From Nonlabens sp. MB-3u-79 (GTDB lineage: Bacteria; Bacteroidota; Bacteroidia; Flavobacteriales; Flavobacteriaceae), in contig NZ_CP025116.1 of NCBI RefSeq assembly GCF_002831625.1, positions 2,285,501 to 2,349,500 on the forward strand: DNA of 64,000 nucleotides, read 5' to 3'. Shown piece after piece: positions 39,905-48,031 of this stretch. Positions within the stretch are counted from its first letter, which is position 1; every line of letters starts with the position of its first letter. A program made the translations under genes and the position numbers. The notes below the pieces were generated by a model, which did not search any database, had not been told where the DNA came from, and saw only the letters and a list, made by a program, of their open reading frames with translations.

Positions 39905-41161
39905 ATGAAAGATTTATTTGATAAAATTTATAAAGACAAAGGGCCGCTAGGTAAGTGGGCCAGTGTAGCTGAAGGATATTTTGTATTTCCAAAGCTAGAA
40001 GGACCTATCTCAAACAGGATGCAATTTAACGGTAGAGAAGTGATTACCTGGAGTGTCAATGACTACTTAGGCCTTGCAAATCATCCTGAGGTAAGAAAGG
40101 TAGATGCTGAGGCTGGAGTTCAATTTGGTAGTGCATATCCTATGGGAGCACGTATGATGAGCGGTCATACAGACTTACACGAACAACTTCAAAATGAGTT
40201 GGCAGAATTTGTCAATAAAGAAGCTTCTTATTTATTAAACTTCGGTTATCAAGGATGTATGTCTACAGTAGATGCCTTGGTTTCTAAAGATGACGTCATT
40301 GTTTACGATGTAGATGCACATGCTTGTATTATTGATGGTGTTCGTTTGCACCAAGGTAAGCGTTTTACCTACAAACATAACGATCTAGAAAGTATAGAAA
40401 AAAACTTACAACGTGCCACTAAAATAGCAGAACAAACTGGAGGAGGAATTCTATTAATTTCTGAAGGTGTTTTTGGAATGCGTGGTGAGCAAGGAAAATT
40501 AAAAGAAATAGTTGCTTTTAAGAAAAAGTACAATTTCCGTCTTTTTGTAGATGATGCACATGGTTTCGGTACATTAGGTAAAACTGGTGCTGGAGCAGGT
40601 GAGGAGCAAGGTGTACAAGATGATATTGATGTTTACTTTGCCACATTTGCAAAATCTCTTGCTAGTACAGGAGCTTTTATAGCAGCTGACAAAGAAATAA
40701 TAGATTATTTAAAGTACAATTTACGTTCTCAAATGTTTGCAAAATCACTGCAATCACAATTAGTAGTAGGTGCTTTAAAACGTCTTGATATGTTGCGTAC
40801 CATGCCCGAGCTTAGGGAAAAGCTTTGGGAAAACGTAAACGCATTACAAAACGGTTTAAAAGATCGTGGCTTTGATATAGGTACAACAAAATCTTGTGTA
40901 ACCCCAGTGTATTTGAAAGGAAGTATCCCAGAAGCGATGGCGCTAGTAAAAGACTTGCGTGAGAACTTTGGTGTATTTTGTTCTATTGTTGTGTATCCTG
41001 TAATACCTAAAGGTCTAATCCTATTAAGATTGATTCCTACAGCTTCTCATACAATGGAAGATATAGAGGAGACATTAACCGCATTTGAAGGAATTCGGGA
41101 ACGATTAGATAGTGGCGTTTATAAAAGATTAAGCGCTAGTGTAGCTGCTGCTTTTGCATAA
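39905..41161 (+). CDS. Serine palmitoyltransferase-like alpha-oxoamine synthase, probable cysteate acyltransferase (CapB-like)
   Basis: 419 residues of the alpha-oxoamine synthase family, which joins an amino acid to acyl-CoA with loss of CO2. DAHACIIDG carries the PLP-stacking His139, DDAHGFGTLG holds Asp217, and Lys250 in TFAKSLAS forms the PLP aldimine. The first step of sphingolipid synthesis (serine) and of sulfonolipid synthesis (cysteate) both use this fold. The preceding cysteate synthase-like gene favours cysteate, giving 3-ketocapnine. It has its own -7 box and terminator. A 13-codon upstream extension (39866) overlaps that promoter and was rejected. Confidence 0.8.
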   Translation: MKDLFDKIYKDKGPLGKWASVAEGYFVFPKLEGPISNRMQFNGREVITWSVNDYLGLANHPEVRKVDAEAGVQFGSAYPMGARMMSGHTDLHEQLQNELAEFVNKEASYLLNFGYQGCMSTVDALVSKDDVIVYDVDAHACIIDGVRLHQGKRFTYKHNDLESIEKNLQRATKIAEQTGGGILLISEGVFGMRGEQGKLKEIVAFKKKYNFRLFVDDAHGFGTLGKTGAGAGEEQGVQDDIDVYFATFAKSLASTGAFIAADKEIIDYLKYNLRSQMFAKSLQSQLVVGALKRLDMLRTMPELREKLWENVNALQNGLKDRGFDIGTTKSCVTPVYLKGSIPEAMALVKDLRENFGVFCSIVVYPVIPKGLILLRLIPTASHTMEDIEETLTAFEGIRERLDSGVYKRLSASVAAAFA

Positions 41162-41195
41162 GCCGATCACTGATTACTTATATAAATGATTAAAG

Positions 41196-41222
41196 AAAGC
41201 TCTGTTTTTACGGAGCTTTTTT
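41196..41222 (+). terminator. Terminator of the acyltransferase gene
   Basis: The stem AAAGCTC/GAGCTTT has a T-rich loop and a T run. Confidence 0.7.
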
Positions 41223-41299
41223 ATGTAAAATAGTAATGTCATTATTCTTTAGGTAACCTGTCCTGAGCTTATTGAAGTAAGTGACTTATATTCCTGGAT

Positions 41300-41860
41300 T
41301 TATTGAGCTAATTTATAAAGTGATGCTTGCTGCATGACACTTATGGGATAACTGCTGACTTGGTATCCTGCGGCCTCCCCTGTTTCTTCTTTATTCTTTA
41401 GCACCGACATGGTGATCATAAAATCCATGTGGTCTTTGTAAAAAACTTCGCTGTTCTGTAATAAATTACCAGCGACTTCATAAGTGCTGAATAAGGTGTT
41501 TTTAGAATAGGCTAGCGGAAGTAAAATGCCATTATTCTCATCCAGTTCATAAATATTAGGGTTTCCTGTCTGGATCAAGGTGTAGGCTCTTTCAGATCTT
41601 TCAGCTCCGTAGTATATTTTATAATCGTATTTAAAAGAATCAGATGTGGCGAGTAGATGGAACTCCATAGGAATGATTTCAACGCCATTGCTTGTAGTGT
41701 TCACTAGGTCTCCTTTATATATGCCTAAAAAGTCGTCTGGAAAGACAAGCTCTTTTTCAATCGCTTCAACAATAGACTCTGGGCTACTAGAAGGTTCTTT
41801 AGGCGGGGTTTTACAGTTTACTAAGAGCAGGAGAAGGGCAATTATGGTCCATTGTTTCAT
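41300..41860 (-). CDS. Lipoprotein, family not recognised
   Basis: 186 residues with a clear lipobox (LLLLLVNC, Cys16) and a Pro/Ser-rich spacer. The mature part looks like a small beta-barrel or lipocalin-like domain: FLGIYKGDLVNT, IPMEFHLLATSD, YDYKIYYGAERSERAYTLI and NIYELDENNGILLPLAY are alternating strands. No catalytic motif. A -7 box lies 4 bases before the ATG. Function unknown. Confidence 0.75.
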   Translation of the reverse strand: MKQWTIIALLLLLVNCKTPPKEPSSSPESIVEAIEKELVFPDDFLGIYKGDLVNTTSNGVEIIPMEFHLLATSDSFKYDYKIYYGAERSERAYTLIQTGNPNIYELDENNGILLPLAYSKNTLFSTYEVAGNLLQNSEVFYKDHMDFMITMSVLKNKEETGEAAGYQVSSYPISVMQQASLYKLAQ

Positions 41861-41864
41861 ACTT

Positions 41865-41872
41865 CAAAAATA
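41865..41872 (-). promoter_or_regulatory. -7 box touching the lipoprotein start
   Basis: TATTTTTG on the minus strand matches TAnnTTTG and ends 4 bases before the ATG, predicting a nearly leaderless transcript. No -33 element was seen. Confidence 0.35.
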
Positions 41873-41924
41873 GAAATTTATCTGGTTTGCTTGTCATTGA
41901 ATTTTAACTAATTCTCTAAAATAA

Positions 41925-41962
41925 GAAATCCCAAGTTGTCAAAGATGACACCTTAGGATTTC
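41925..41962. other. Imperfect hairpin in the gene-poor region
   Basis: The stem pairs GAAATCC with GGATTTC, AAG with CTT and TGTCA with TGACA, with two single mismatches and a 4-base loop. There is no T run, so it is not an ordinary terminator. Confidence 0.5.
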
Positions 41963-42041
41963 CAACTAACCAACCAAAATACTATTTGAAAATTACTCTT
42001 AATAACTTTATAATCAACTATATGCAATACCTATGCCAAAC

Positions 42042-42059
42042 TATTATGCGCGCATAATA
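42042..42059. promoter_or_regulatory. 18 bp perfect palindrome
   Basis: TATTATGCGCGCATAATA is self-complementary over its whole length. Its size and AT-rich arms suit a homodimeric regulator's operator, yet no gene begins close to it. Confidence 0.5.
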
Positions 42060-42620
42060 AATAACAGTAGATGTGTTTTTATTTTATCCATACGCTGTAG
42101 CTTTGTTCTGTTTTACCAGAAATCTTTAAGATATATCATACAAATATGAAGGCAGCCTTATGTTTTGGAGTAGATAAATGAGGTGTAATGAGGTTTGTAA
42201 TAGTGAATCGTATTATGTTAAATACTGATTACCAAGGGTTAATAAATGTTTTTATACTAAGTCATGAAGGGCATTTCATTTTAAGTTACACTTGTTGAAG
42301 CAACTAAGTCAATTAGGGAGTTGTAATTGCCGCAGTAGGAGTTGAGTAGGTCAGTTTGATGACACTCTGACATTAATTTTTATAGGAGTACTTGTCACTA
42401 AGTAAAGCTTAGAGTTTTGAAGTTCAGTTGATTTACTAAGATATTCCTTTGTAAATATGTATTGAAGCGGTCCATTAAATGCTGCATATATTATTAAGCG
42501 TGTCCTCTCCCTTTTCTGTTTTTGAGAGTATTTCAATGAAAATTACAGTACTATCGAAATTTGTAAAAGATAATCCTCTGTCGTATTAGCCTGTTTTGTT
42601 ATAGATCTAGGCATCTTTTT

Positions 42621-42673
42621 ATTATTGTTAACTACTAAGAATAGAAATTATTGTTAACTACTAAGAATAGAAA
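42621..42673. repeat. Tandem duplication of 26 bp downstream of corA
   Basis: Two exact head-to-tail copies of a 26 bp unit (ATTATTGTTAACTACTAAGA plus six bases), 36 bases from the corA stop. Confidence 0.85.
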
Positions 42674-42708
42674 AGAAGACTAAGAATTCACAGCAAGATA
42701 AACTCCAT

Positions 42709-43785
42709 TTAGATCCACTTTTTCCATTTAAAAATAATAATCAAACTTATAAAAATAACTATGTTCAACATCCAGAAATATTGATAACCATGTTCCCAAG
42801 TCAATTCTGGAATGTGTTCAAAATTCATCCCGTAAATTCCTGCCACAAATGTCATTGGAATAAATATCGAAGACACTATAGTGAGCACTTGCATGATCTG
42901 GTTCATTTTGTGACTGACACTAGAAAGGTACATGTCACGTAATCCAGCGTTGATCTCTCGGTAAGATTCTACCGTTTCAATGATTTGAATACAGTGGTCG
43001 TAAGCGTCTTGTAGATACGCATGAGTGCGGGTATCAATAAGATTACTATCTTCTTTTATGAGTCTAGATATCGATTCTCTTAATGGAAAAATAGCTCGGC
43101 GTAATTTTAATAACATCCTTTTGTTTTTCTGTGCTTTGTTTAAAGAATCCCTCTGAGGGTCTTCAAAGACTTCATCTTCCAATAAGTCTAGATAATCGCC
43201 TATTTGCTCAACGGCAATAAAATAATGATCTATAATACTATCAATTAGGGCATAGAATAGGTAATCACTTTTTACAGATCTAATACGACCACGGCTATTT
43301 TCTATACGTTCTCTAATGTTTTCAAAGACATCTCCAGTTTTTTCTTGAAAAGTGATGACAGCATCTTCTGTAAGGATAATACTCACTTGTTCCTCCGAGA
43401 GTTCATGATTGACTGCATCATAAGAAATCATTTTGATACATTGATAAATGTAATCACCGTAGAATTCAGTTTTGGGACGTTGGGTGGTGTTTGCTATGTC
43501 TTCCAGAAGTAAGTGGTGTAAATGGAATTTACTTCCTATTTTTTCCAATAAATCAATATCATGTACACCATCAATATTGAACCAGTTGACGCGATCTTCT
43601 TTCAACTGATCTAAAAAGATACCATCTTGTTTAGAAAAATGAGTTTCATCATACAGAATGGTTTCTGCGGTAACAACACCGGTTCTATCTTCTCCTACGT
43701 AAGAAATTGTTCCAGGTGGCTGGAACACGTTATTTCTGGACTTAGGAGCCGCCTTACGGCGCAATCTCAAATTAGGTTTTTTCAT
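42709..43785 (-). CDS. corA: CorA magnesium/cobalt channel
   Basis: 358 residues. A large cytoplasmic alpha/beta domain is followed by two membrane helices at the C-terminus; the signature YGMNFEH (GMN at 319-321) is at the pore entrance, and the protein ends in a basic KWKKWI. It forms a pentamer for Mg2+ uptake. A -7 box lies about 30 bases before the ATG. Single gene, upstream of which lies uvrA on the same strand. Confidence 0.95.
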   Translation of the reverse strand: MKKPNLRLRRKAAPKSRNNVFQPPGTISYVGEDRTGVVTAETILYDETHFSKQDGIFLDQLKEDRVNWFNIDGVHDIDLLEKIGSKFHLHHLLLEDIANTTQRPKTEFYGDYIYQCIKMISYDAVNHELSEEQVSIILTEDAVITFQEKTGDVFENIRERIENSRGRIRSVKSDYLFYALIDSIIDHYFIAVEQIGDYLDLLEDEVFEDPQRDSLNKAQKNKRMLLKLRRAIFPLRESISRLIKEDSNLIDTRTHAYLQDAYDHCIQIIETVESYREINAGLRDMYLSSVSHKMNQIMQVLTIVSSIFIPMTFVAGIYGMNFEHIPELTWEHGYQYFWMLNIVIFISLIIIFKWKKWI

Positions 43786-43814
43786 GAATTTATTGATAAG
43801 AATTCAATCTAGAT

Positions 43815-43822
43815 CAAATGTA
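43815..43822 (-). promoter_or_regulatory. -7 box of corA
   Basis: TACATTTG on the minus strand matches TAnnTTTG, 29 bases before the ATG. -33 not evident. Confidence 0.4.
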
Positions 43823-43895
43823 TGAAGTTTAAGTTGAACTATTTATGCTTATTGGGTAACTGCGACACCTTTATAGAATAAAGAGGCACCCCTTC

Positions 43896-46700
43896 TTACT
43901 TTAATTTTTCTGCGATGTATGGAGCAGTATAACAGTTTTTCACTTGAGCCACCTCTTCTGGAGTACCGCTAGCTACTAACTGACCACCAGCATCTCCACC
44001 TTCAGGTCCGAGATCAATAACGTAATCGGCACATTTTACCAAGTCCATATTGTGTTCTATAACAATCACTGAATGTCCTTTATCAATAAGTGCATTGAAA
44101 CTATCCAGTAATTTATTAATGTCATGAAAGTGCAACCCAGTAGTAGGCTCGTCAAATATGAATAAGGTCTTATCAGACGTTATTCCTTTTACTAAAAAGC
44201 TAGCGAGTTTGATACGTTGTGCTTCACCGCCTGAAAGGGTAGAAGAGCTTTGTCCTAATGTTACATACCCCAAACCTACGTCCTGAAGCGGTTGTAATTT
44301 TCTTGTAATTTTTGCTTCCTTGTTAGTGTCAAAAAATGCGATGGCATCATTGATGGTCAGGTTCAAAATATCATCGATGTTTTTATCGTGAAATTTCACT
44401 TCTAAGATTTCCTTTTTAAAACGTTTTCCATTACAAGTTTCACATTGCAAAGTCACATCTGCCATGAATTGCATCTCGATAGTTACCTCTCCATCTCCTT
44501 TACAAGTCTCACACCTACCTCCATCTACATTAAAAGAAAAGTGTTTGGGTTTATAGTTTCTAATTTTTGAGACTTTTTCATTAGCAAATAGGTTACGAAT
44601 GTCGTCATAAGCTTTGATGTAGGTCACAGGATTGGATCTTGAACTACGACCTATCGGATTTTGATCAATAAACTCTACTGTTTTTACATTTTCAAACTTT
44701 CCTTTTACTTCAGTAAACTGTCCTGCTTTTTTTCCATAGCCACCCAACTTTTTCAAGAGGGCAGGATATAAAATCTGCTTTACTAAAGTTGATTTTCCAC
44801 TACCTGAAACCCCGGTAACCATGGTCAGAACACCTAGAGGGAAACGCACGTCTATATTCTTAAGATTGTTCTGTCTTGCGCCTATAACGTCTATATAATA
44901 TTTGTGTGATCTGCGCTTTCGCGGAAGCGGAATTTCCATAGACCCATTCAGATACATAGCGGTAAGGCTGTCTGATTTCAAGATTTCAGCAAGTGTTCCG
45001 GCGGCAACCACTTCACCTCCATGAGTTCCTGCTTCTGGACCTATATCGATTATCTGATCAGCCGCTTGCATGATTTCTTCATCATGTTCTACAACGATCA
45101 CAGTATTTCCTAAATCGCGTAGATTTTTGAGTACTTTGATCAAACGCTTCGTATCTCGCGGATGCAATCCTATACTAGGCTCGTCTAGAATATACATACT
45201 ACCTACTAGGCTACTTCCCAGAGAGGTTGCTAGATTGATACGTTGCGACTCTCCACCAGAAAGACTGTTGGATTTGCGATTCAATGTCAAATAATCTAAG
45301 CCTACGTCAGATAAGAAAATGAGCCTGTTATTGATTTCAATAAGCAGTCTTTTAGCTATTTGTTGATCGTGTTCACTGAGTTTTAGATTTTCAAAAAAGA
45401 CCGTCAGTTCTTTGATAGGCAAGGTAACCAGATCTGTGATTGTGGTTTCGGCTATTTTAACATAGTTGGTTTCCTTTCTCAATCTTGCACCATTACAATT
45501 GCTGCACTTCGTTTTACCGCGGTACCTAGAAAGCATCACGCGATTTTGAATTTTATAAGCTTTCGCCTCGAGCTCATCAAAAAAGGAATGAATACCGTCA
45601 AAATATTTATTCCCGTCCCAAACCAGCTGTTTTTGCTTCACTGTTAATTCAAACCAAGGTCTGTGAATGGGAAAATCAAACTTGTCAGCGTTCTTTATAA
45701 GTTGGTTGTTATAATAAGACATGCTCTCGCCACGCCAAGGAAAAACCGCCTGTTCATAAACAGATAATGCGGTGTTAGGAATAACTAATTCGTCATCTAT
45801 ACCTATGACGTCACCGTAACCTTCACATTTAGGACAAGCACCATACGGATTGTTAAAACTAAATAAATGTGGATTAGGTTCTAAGAACTCTATGCCATCC
45901 AATTCAAATTTATTAGTAAACTCACGGACTTTACTGCCGTCCATGTGCTCTATAAAAGCGACACCTTTTCCTTCAAAGAAAGCCGTGTCAATGGCATCTG
46001 CTAGTCGGTTATAGAAATCTTCATCATCACGCACGATGATACGATCCACGACTATTTTCACTTCGTCTTTTTTAGAATAGGATAAATTTTCTTCATCCAT
46101 TCTATGAACGGTCTCGTTAATTTTGATACGAGTAAAGCCTTGTTGTTGCAGTACTTGTAATTGAGCCGCGATATCTCGCTTGCCTTTTACAATAAGCCTT
46201 GTGGTAAGCAATAACCTAGAACCTTCTTCTTGCTCTTTTACATAATTAACCACATCACTTACCGTATCTTTTTTTACTTCATCGCCAGAAATAGGCGAGT
46301 AGGTATGCCCTATACGTGCAAACAACAACTTGAGGTAGTCGTAAATCTCGGTGGTGGTTCCTACGGTTGATCGTGGATTTGTAGAATTCACCTTTTGTTC
46401 TATGGCTATTGCAGGCGCAATTCCTTTGATGTACTCTACTTTTGGTTTATTGAGACGTCCTAAAAACTGTCTGGCATAAGAAGAAAGACTCTCTACATAA
46501 CGACGTTGACCTTCAGCATAAAGTGTGTCAAAAGCAAGAGAAGACTTCCCACTTCCCGATAAACCGGTGATGACAACTAGTTTATTACGCGGGATGACAG
46601 CGTCTAGACTTTTGAGGTTGTGAAGTTCGGCACCTTTGATGAGGATATTCTTCTTAGGGCTCAATTGGTCTATATTGGCAAACAATTTTATTTCAGGCAT
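43896..46700 (-). CDS. uvrA: Excinuclease ABC subunit A
   Basis: 934 residues; the damage-recognition ATPase of nucleotide excision repair. Walker A of the first half is GLSGSGKS at 46-53; Cys pairs CPKC/CSNC and CETC/CETC form zinc fingers; two signatures LSGGE(S/A)QRI(N/K)LA and two Walker B segments are present. A palindromic element with one mismatch is read in frame as PLPRKRRS near residues 589-596, in the linker just before the second ABC half. The frame extends 11 codons upstream of ATG 46700; the promoter position favours 46700. Confidence 0.96.
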   Translation of the reverse strand: MPEIKLFANIDQLSPKKNILIKGAELHNLKSLDAVIPRNKLVVITGLSGSGKSSLAFDTLYAEGQRRYVESLSSYARQFLGRLNKPKVEYIKGIAPAIAIEQKVNSTNPRSTVGTTTEIYDYLKLLFARIGHTYSPISGDEVKKDTVSDVVNYVKEQEEGSRLLLTTRLIVKGKRDIAAQLQVLQQQGFTRIKINETVHRMDEENLSYSKKDEVKIVVDRIIVRDDEDFYNRLADAIDTAFFEGKGVAFIEHMDGSKVREFTNKFELDGIEFLEPNPHLFSFNNPYGACPKCEGYGDVIGIDDELVIPNTALSVYEQAVFPWRGESMSYYNNQLIKNADKFDFPIHRPWFELTVKQKQLVWDGNKYFDGIHSFFDELEAKAYKIQNRVMLSRYRGKTKCSNCNGARLRKETNYVKIAETTITDLVTLPIKELTVFFENLKLSEHDQQIAKRLLIEINNRLIFLSDVGLDYLTLNRKSNSLSGGESQRINLATSLGSSLVGSMYILDEPSIGLHPRDTKRLIKVLKNLRDLGNTVIVVEHDEEIMQAADQIIDIGPEAGTHGGEVVAAGTLAEILKSDSLTAMYLNGSMEIPLPRKRRSHKYYIDVIGARQNNLKNIDVRFPLGVLTMVTGVSGSGKSTLVKQILYPALLKKLGGYGKKAGQFTEVKGKFENVKTVEFIDQNPIGRSSRSNPVTYIKAYDDIRNLFANEKVSKIRNYKPKHFSFNVDGGRCETCKGDGEVTIEMQFMADVTLQCETCNGKRFKKEILEVKFHDKNIDDILNLTINDAIAFFDTNKEAKITRKLQPLQDVGLGYVTLGQSSSTLSGGEAQRIKLASFLVKGITSDKTLFIFDEPTTGLHFHDINKLLDSFNALIDKGHSVIVIEHNMDLVKCADYVIDLGPEGGDAGGQLVASGTPEEVAQVKNCYTAPYIAEKLK
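44914..44929. repeat. Palindromic element inside uvrA, one mismatch
   Basis: CGCTTTCGCGGAAGCG, read on the minus strand in the frame giving PLPRKR. It lies in the linker between the two ABC halves, where an insertion would be tolerated. Confidence 0.8.
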
Positions 46701-46705
46701 AAATA

Positions 46706-46734
46706 CAAATATAAGAGGGAGATCGCCCTTCAAA
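46706..46734 (-). promoter_or_regulatory. Promoter of uvrA, nearly leaderless
   Basis: On the minus strand TTTG (46734-46731), 17 bases, TATATTTG (46713-46706). The ATG begins 5 bases after the -7 box, so transcription would start one or two bases before it. Confidence 0.55.
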
Positions 46735-46906
46735 GAATCGTTTATTGTGATTTAAATGTTAAAAAACATTATTAGTTTTTGTGTATGTAGAATAAATGTT
46801 ACTATATTTAACCCGTAACAAACTCTAAACACTCTGCGTATACTATAACATTACTTTAAAAATCGATCAAAGGCTCCTGTTCTGAGGTCACCAAAGTTGT
46901 TATATT

Positions 46907-47491
46907 ATGAAATTAGAAAACGTACAAGATGCTGCACTGGTAAGGCAGTATATCGAGGGAAATGAAAAAGGTATAGAAATCCTTATTACCCGTCACAAAC
47001 AAAGAATCTACAGTTTTATTTTTTCCAAAGTACTCGATCGAGACATCACAGAAGATATTTTTCAGGATACCTTTATTAAGGTCATTCGCACGCTTAAAAG
47101 GGGGAAATATAATGAGGAAGGTAAATTTCTTCCATGGGTAATGCGTATTGCGCACAATCTAGTTATTGATCACTTCAGACGTAATAAGCGCATGCCTAAA
47201 TTTCAGTCTCGTAATGATTTTGACATCTTTGATGTGATCAGTGATGGAGAGGAAAGTATGGAATATGAAATGATTACTAGTCAGATGCATGAAGATGTAA
47301 GACGTCTGATAGAAGAGCTTCCAGAAGATCAAAAGGAAGTGCTTACCATGCGTATTTTTAAAGAAATGTCCTTTAAGGAAATAGCTACTGCCACTGATGT
47401 AAGTATCAATACGGCATTAGGGAGAATGCGTTATGCGCTTATTAATTTACGCAAGGTAATTGACAAGCATAATATCATATTAACAAGATAA
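46907..47491 (+). CDS. ECF-type RNA polymerase sigma factor (RpoE-like)
   Basis: 194 residues. Region 2 is YSFIFSKVLDRDITEDIFQDTF and its neighbour IKVIRTLKRGKY (given in parts), with FLPWVMRIAHNLVIDHFRR, and region 4 is LPEDQKEVLTMRIF then SFKEIATATDVSINTALGRM. No anti-sigma gene of normal size follows. Instead a 48-residue protein gene begins 75 bases later, followed by two hairpins. This sigma-plus-tiny-protein arrangement is one I have seen in flavobacteria. Confidence 0.92.
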   Translation: MKLENVQDAALVRQYIEGNEKGIEILITRHKQRIYSFIFSKVLDRDITEDIFQDTFIKVIRTLKRGKYNEEGKFLPWVMRIAHNLVIDHFRRNKRMPKFQSRNDFDIFDVISDGEESMEYEMITSQMHEDVRRLIEELPEDQKEVLTMRIFKEMSFKEIATATDVSINTALGRMRYALINLRKVIDKHNIILTR

Positions 47492-47566
47492 ATTTAGTTT
47501 TTTAGTTGATTCTTATAATATAGTCATAAAAAGTACGTTTAATTGAAAACTAAACTTACTTAAAAC

Positions 47567-47713
47567 ATGGCACAACTTTACAATGAATCATTTCCTGAGC
47601 CAGTGAAACCTACAGGTCCCAAAGAGGAGACGGTAAAATTTTTACTCGCCTTTTCAAAAGCATTAAGTGTTACACGATATAAGAACATGACGTTTGAAAC
47701 ACTTAACAATTGA
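47567..47713 (+). CDS. 48-residue protein downstream of the sigma factor
   Basis: ATG to TGA gives MAQLYNESFPEPVKPTGPKE then ETVKFLLAFSKALSVTRYKN and a short MTFETLNN tail (split). The core (K/P)xPxxETxxFLLxFSKAL is, from memory, conserved in short flavobacterial proteins encoded after ECF sigma factors. There is no membrane segment. It may be a mini anti-sigma factor or a leader for processing, but no function is known to me. A 9 bp stem hairpin overlaps its stop codon. Confidence 0.75.
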   Translation: MAQLYNESFPEPVKPTGPKEETVKFLLAFSKALSVTRYKNMTFETLNN

Positions 47714-47793
47714 TACCGTTCAGCCTGGTATCAATATTTGTTTTCAATTTGAAAATCCATTCTCAAAGCTACTGAGAATGGGTTTTCTTTTTT
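47709..47793 (+). terminator. Two successive hairpins after the 48-residue protein gene
   Basis: The first pairs ATTGATACC (47709-47717) with GGTATCAAT (47727-47735) and includes the stop codon. The second pairs AATCCATTCTCA with TGAGAATGGGTT and ends in a T run near 47793; this second one is the standard terminator. Confidence 0.75.
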
Positions 47794-48031
47794 ATGATGG
47801 TTTTGCTTGCGCGAAAGAGTGGCAAACAAAAACAGGAACTGTTTAATTCTAGGTCTGCAACACCTAACTCTTATCTTTTCTCAATGAAAGACGGGACTTT
47901 ATGAATTATATTACCATTTGGAGATAGCAAGGCATTTAGTTTTCCCTTTAGGAAAATGTTCAAAAGACAAAGGGTGTTAGCGTTTTACTATGTGCTTTTA
48001 AAACAAGCACGAGAAATAAGTTATCTTCAGA
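47794..48031. other. Intergenic region downstream of the sigma factor unit
   Basis: 238 bp holding only a decayed palindromic element (47804-47819, three mismatches). Nothing else seen. Confidence 0.4.

Larger units (their letters stand above)
41873..42620. other. Gene-poor region between the lipoprotein and corA
   Basis: About 750 bp with no convincing gene. It contains a hairpin (41925-41962), a stretch AACTAACCAACCAAAAT (41964-41980) followed by a 23-codon frame starting TTG AAA ATT ACT (about 41985-42056), and an 18 bp palindrome (42042-42059). The rest is AT-rich and featureless. Confidence 0.5.

Noticed and set aside
42621..42673. CRISPR-like repeat
   Set aside because: Only two tandem copies with no spacer.
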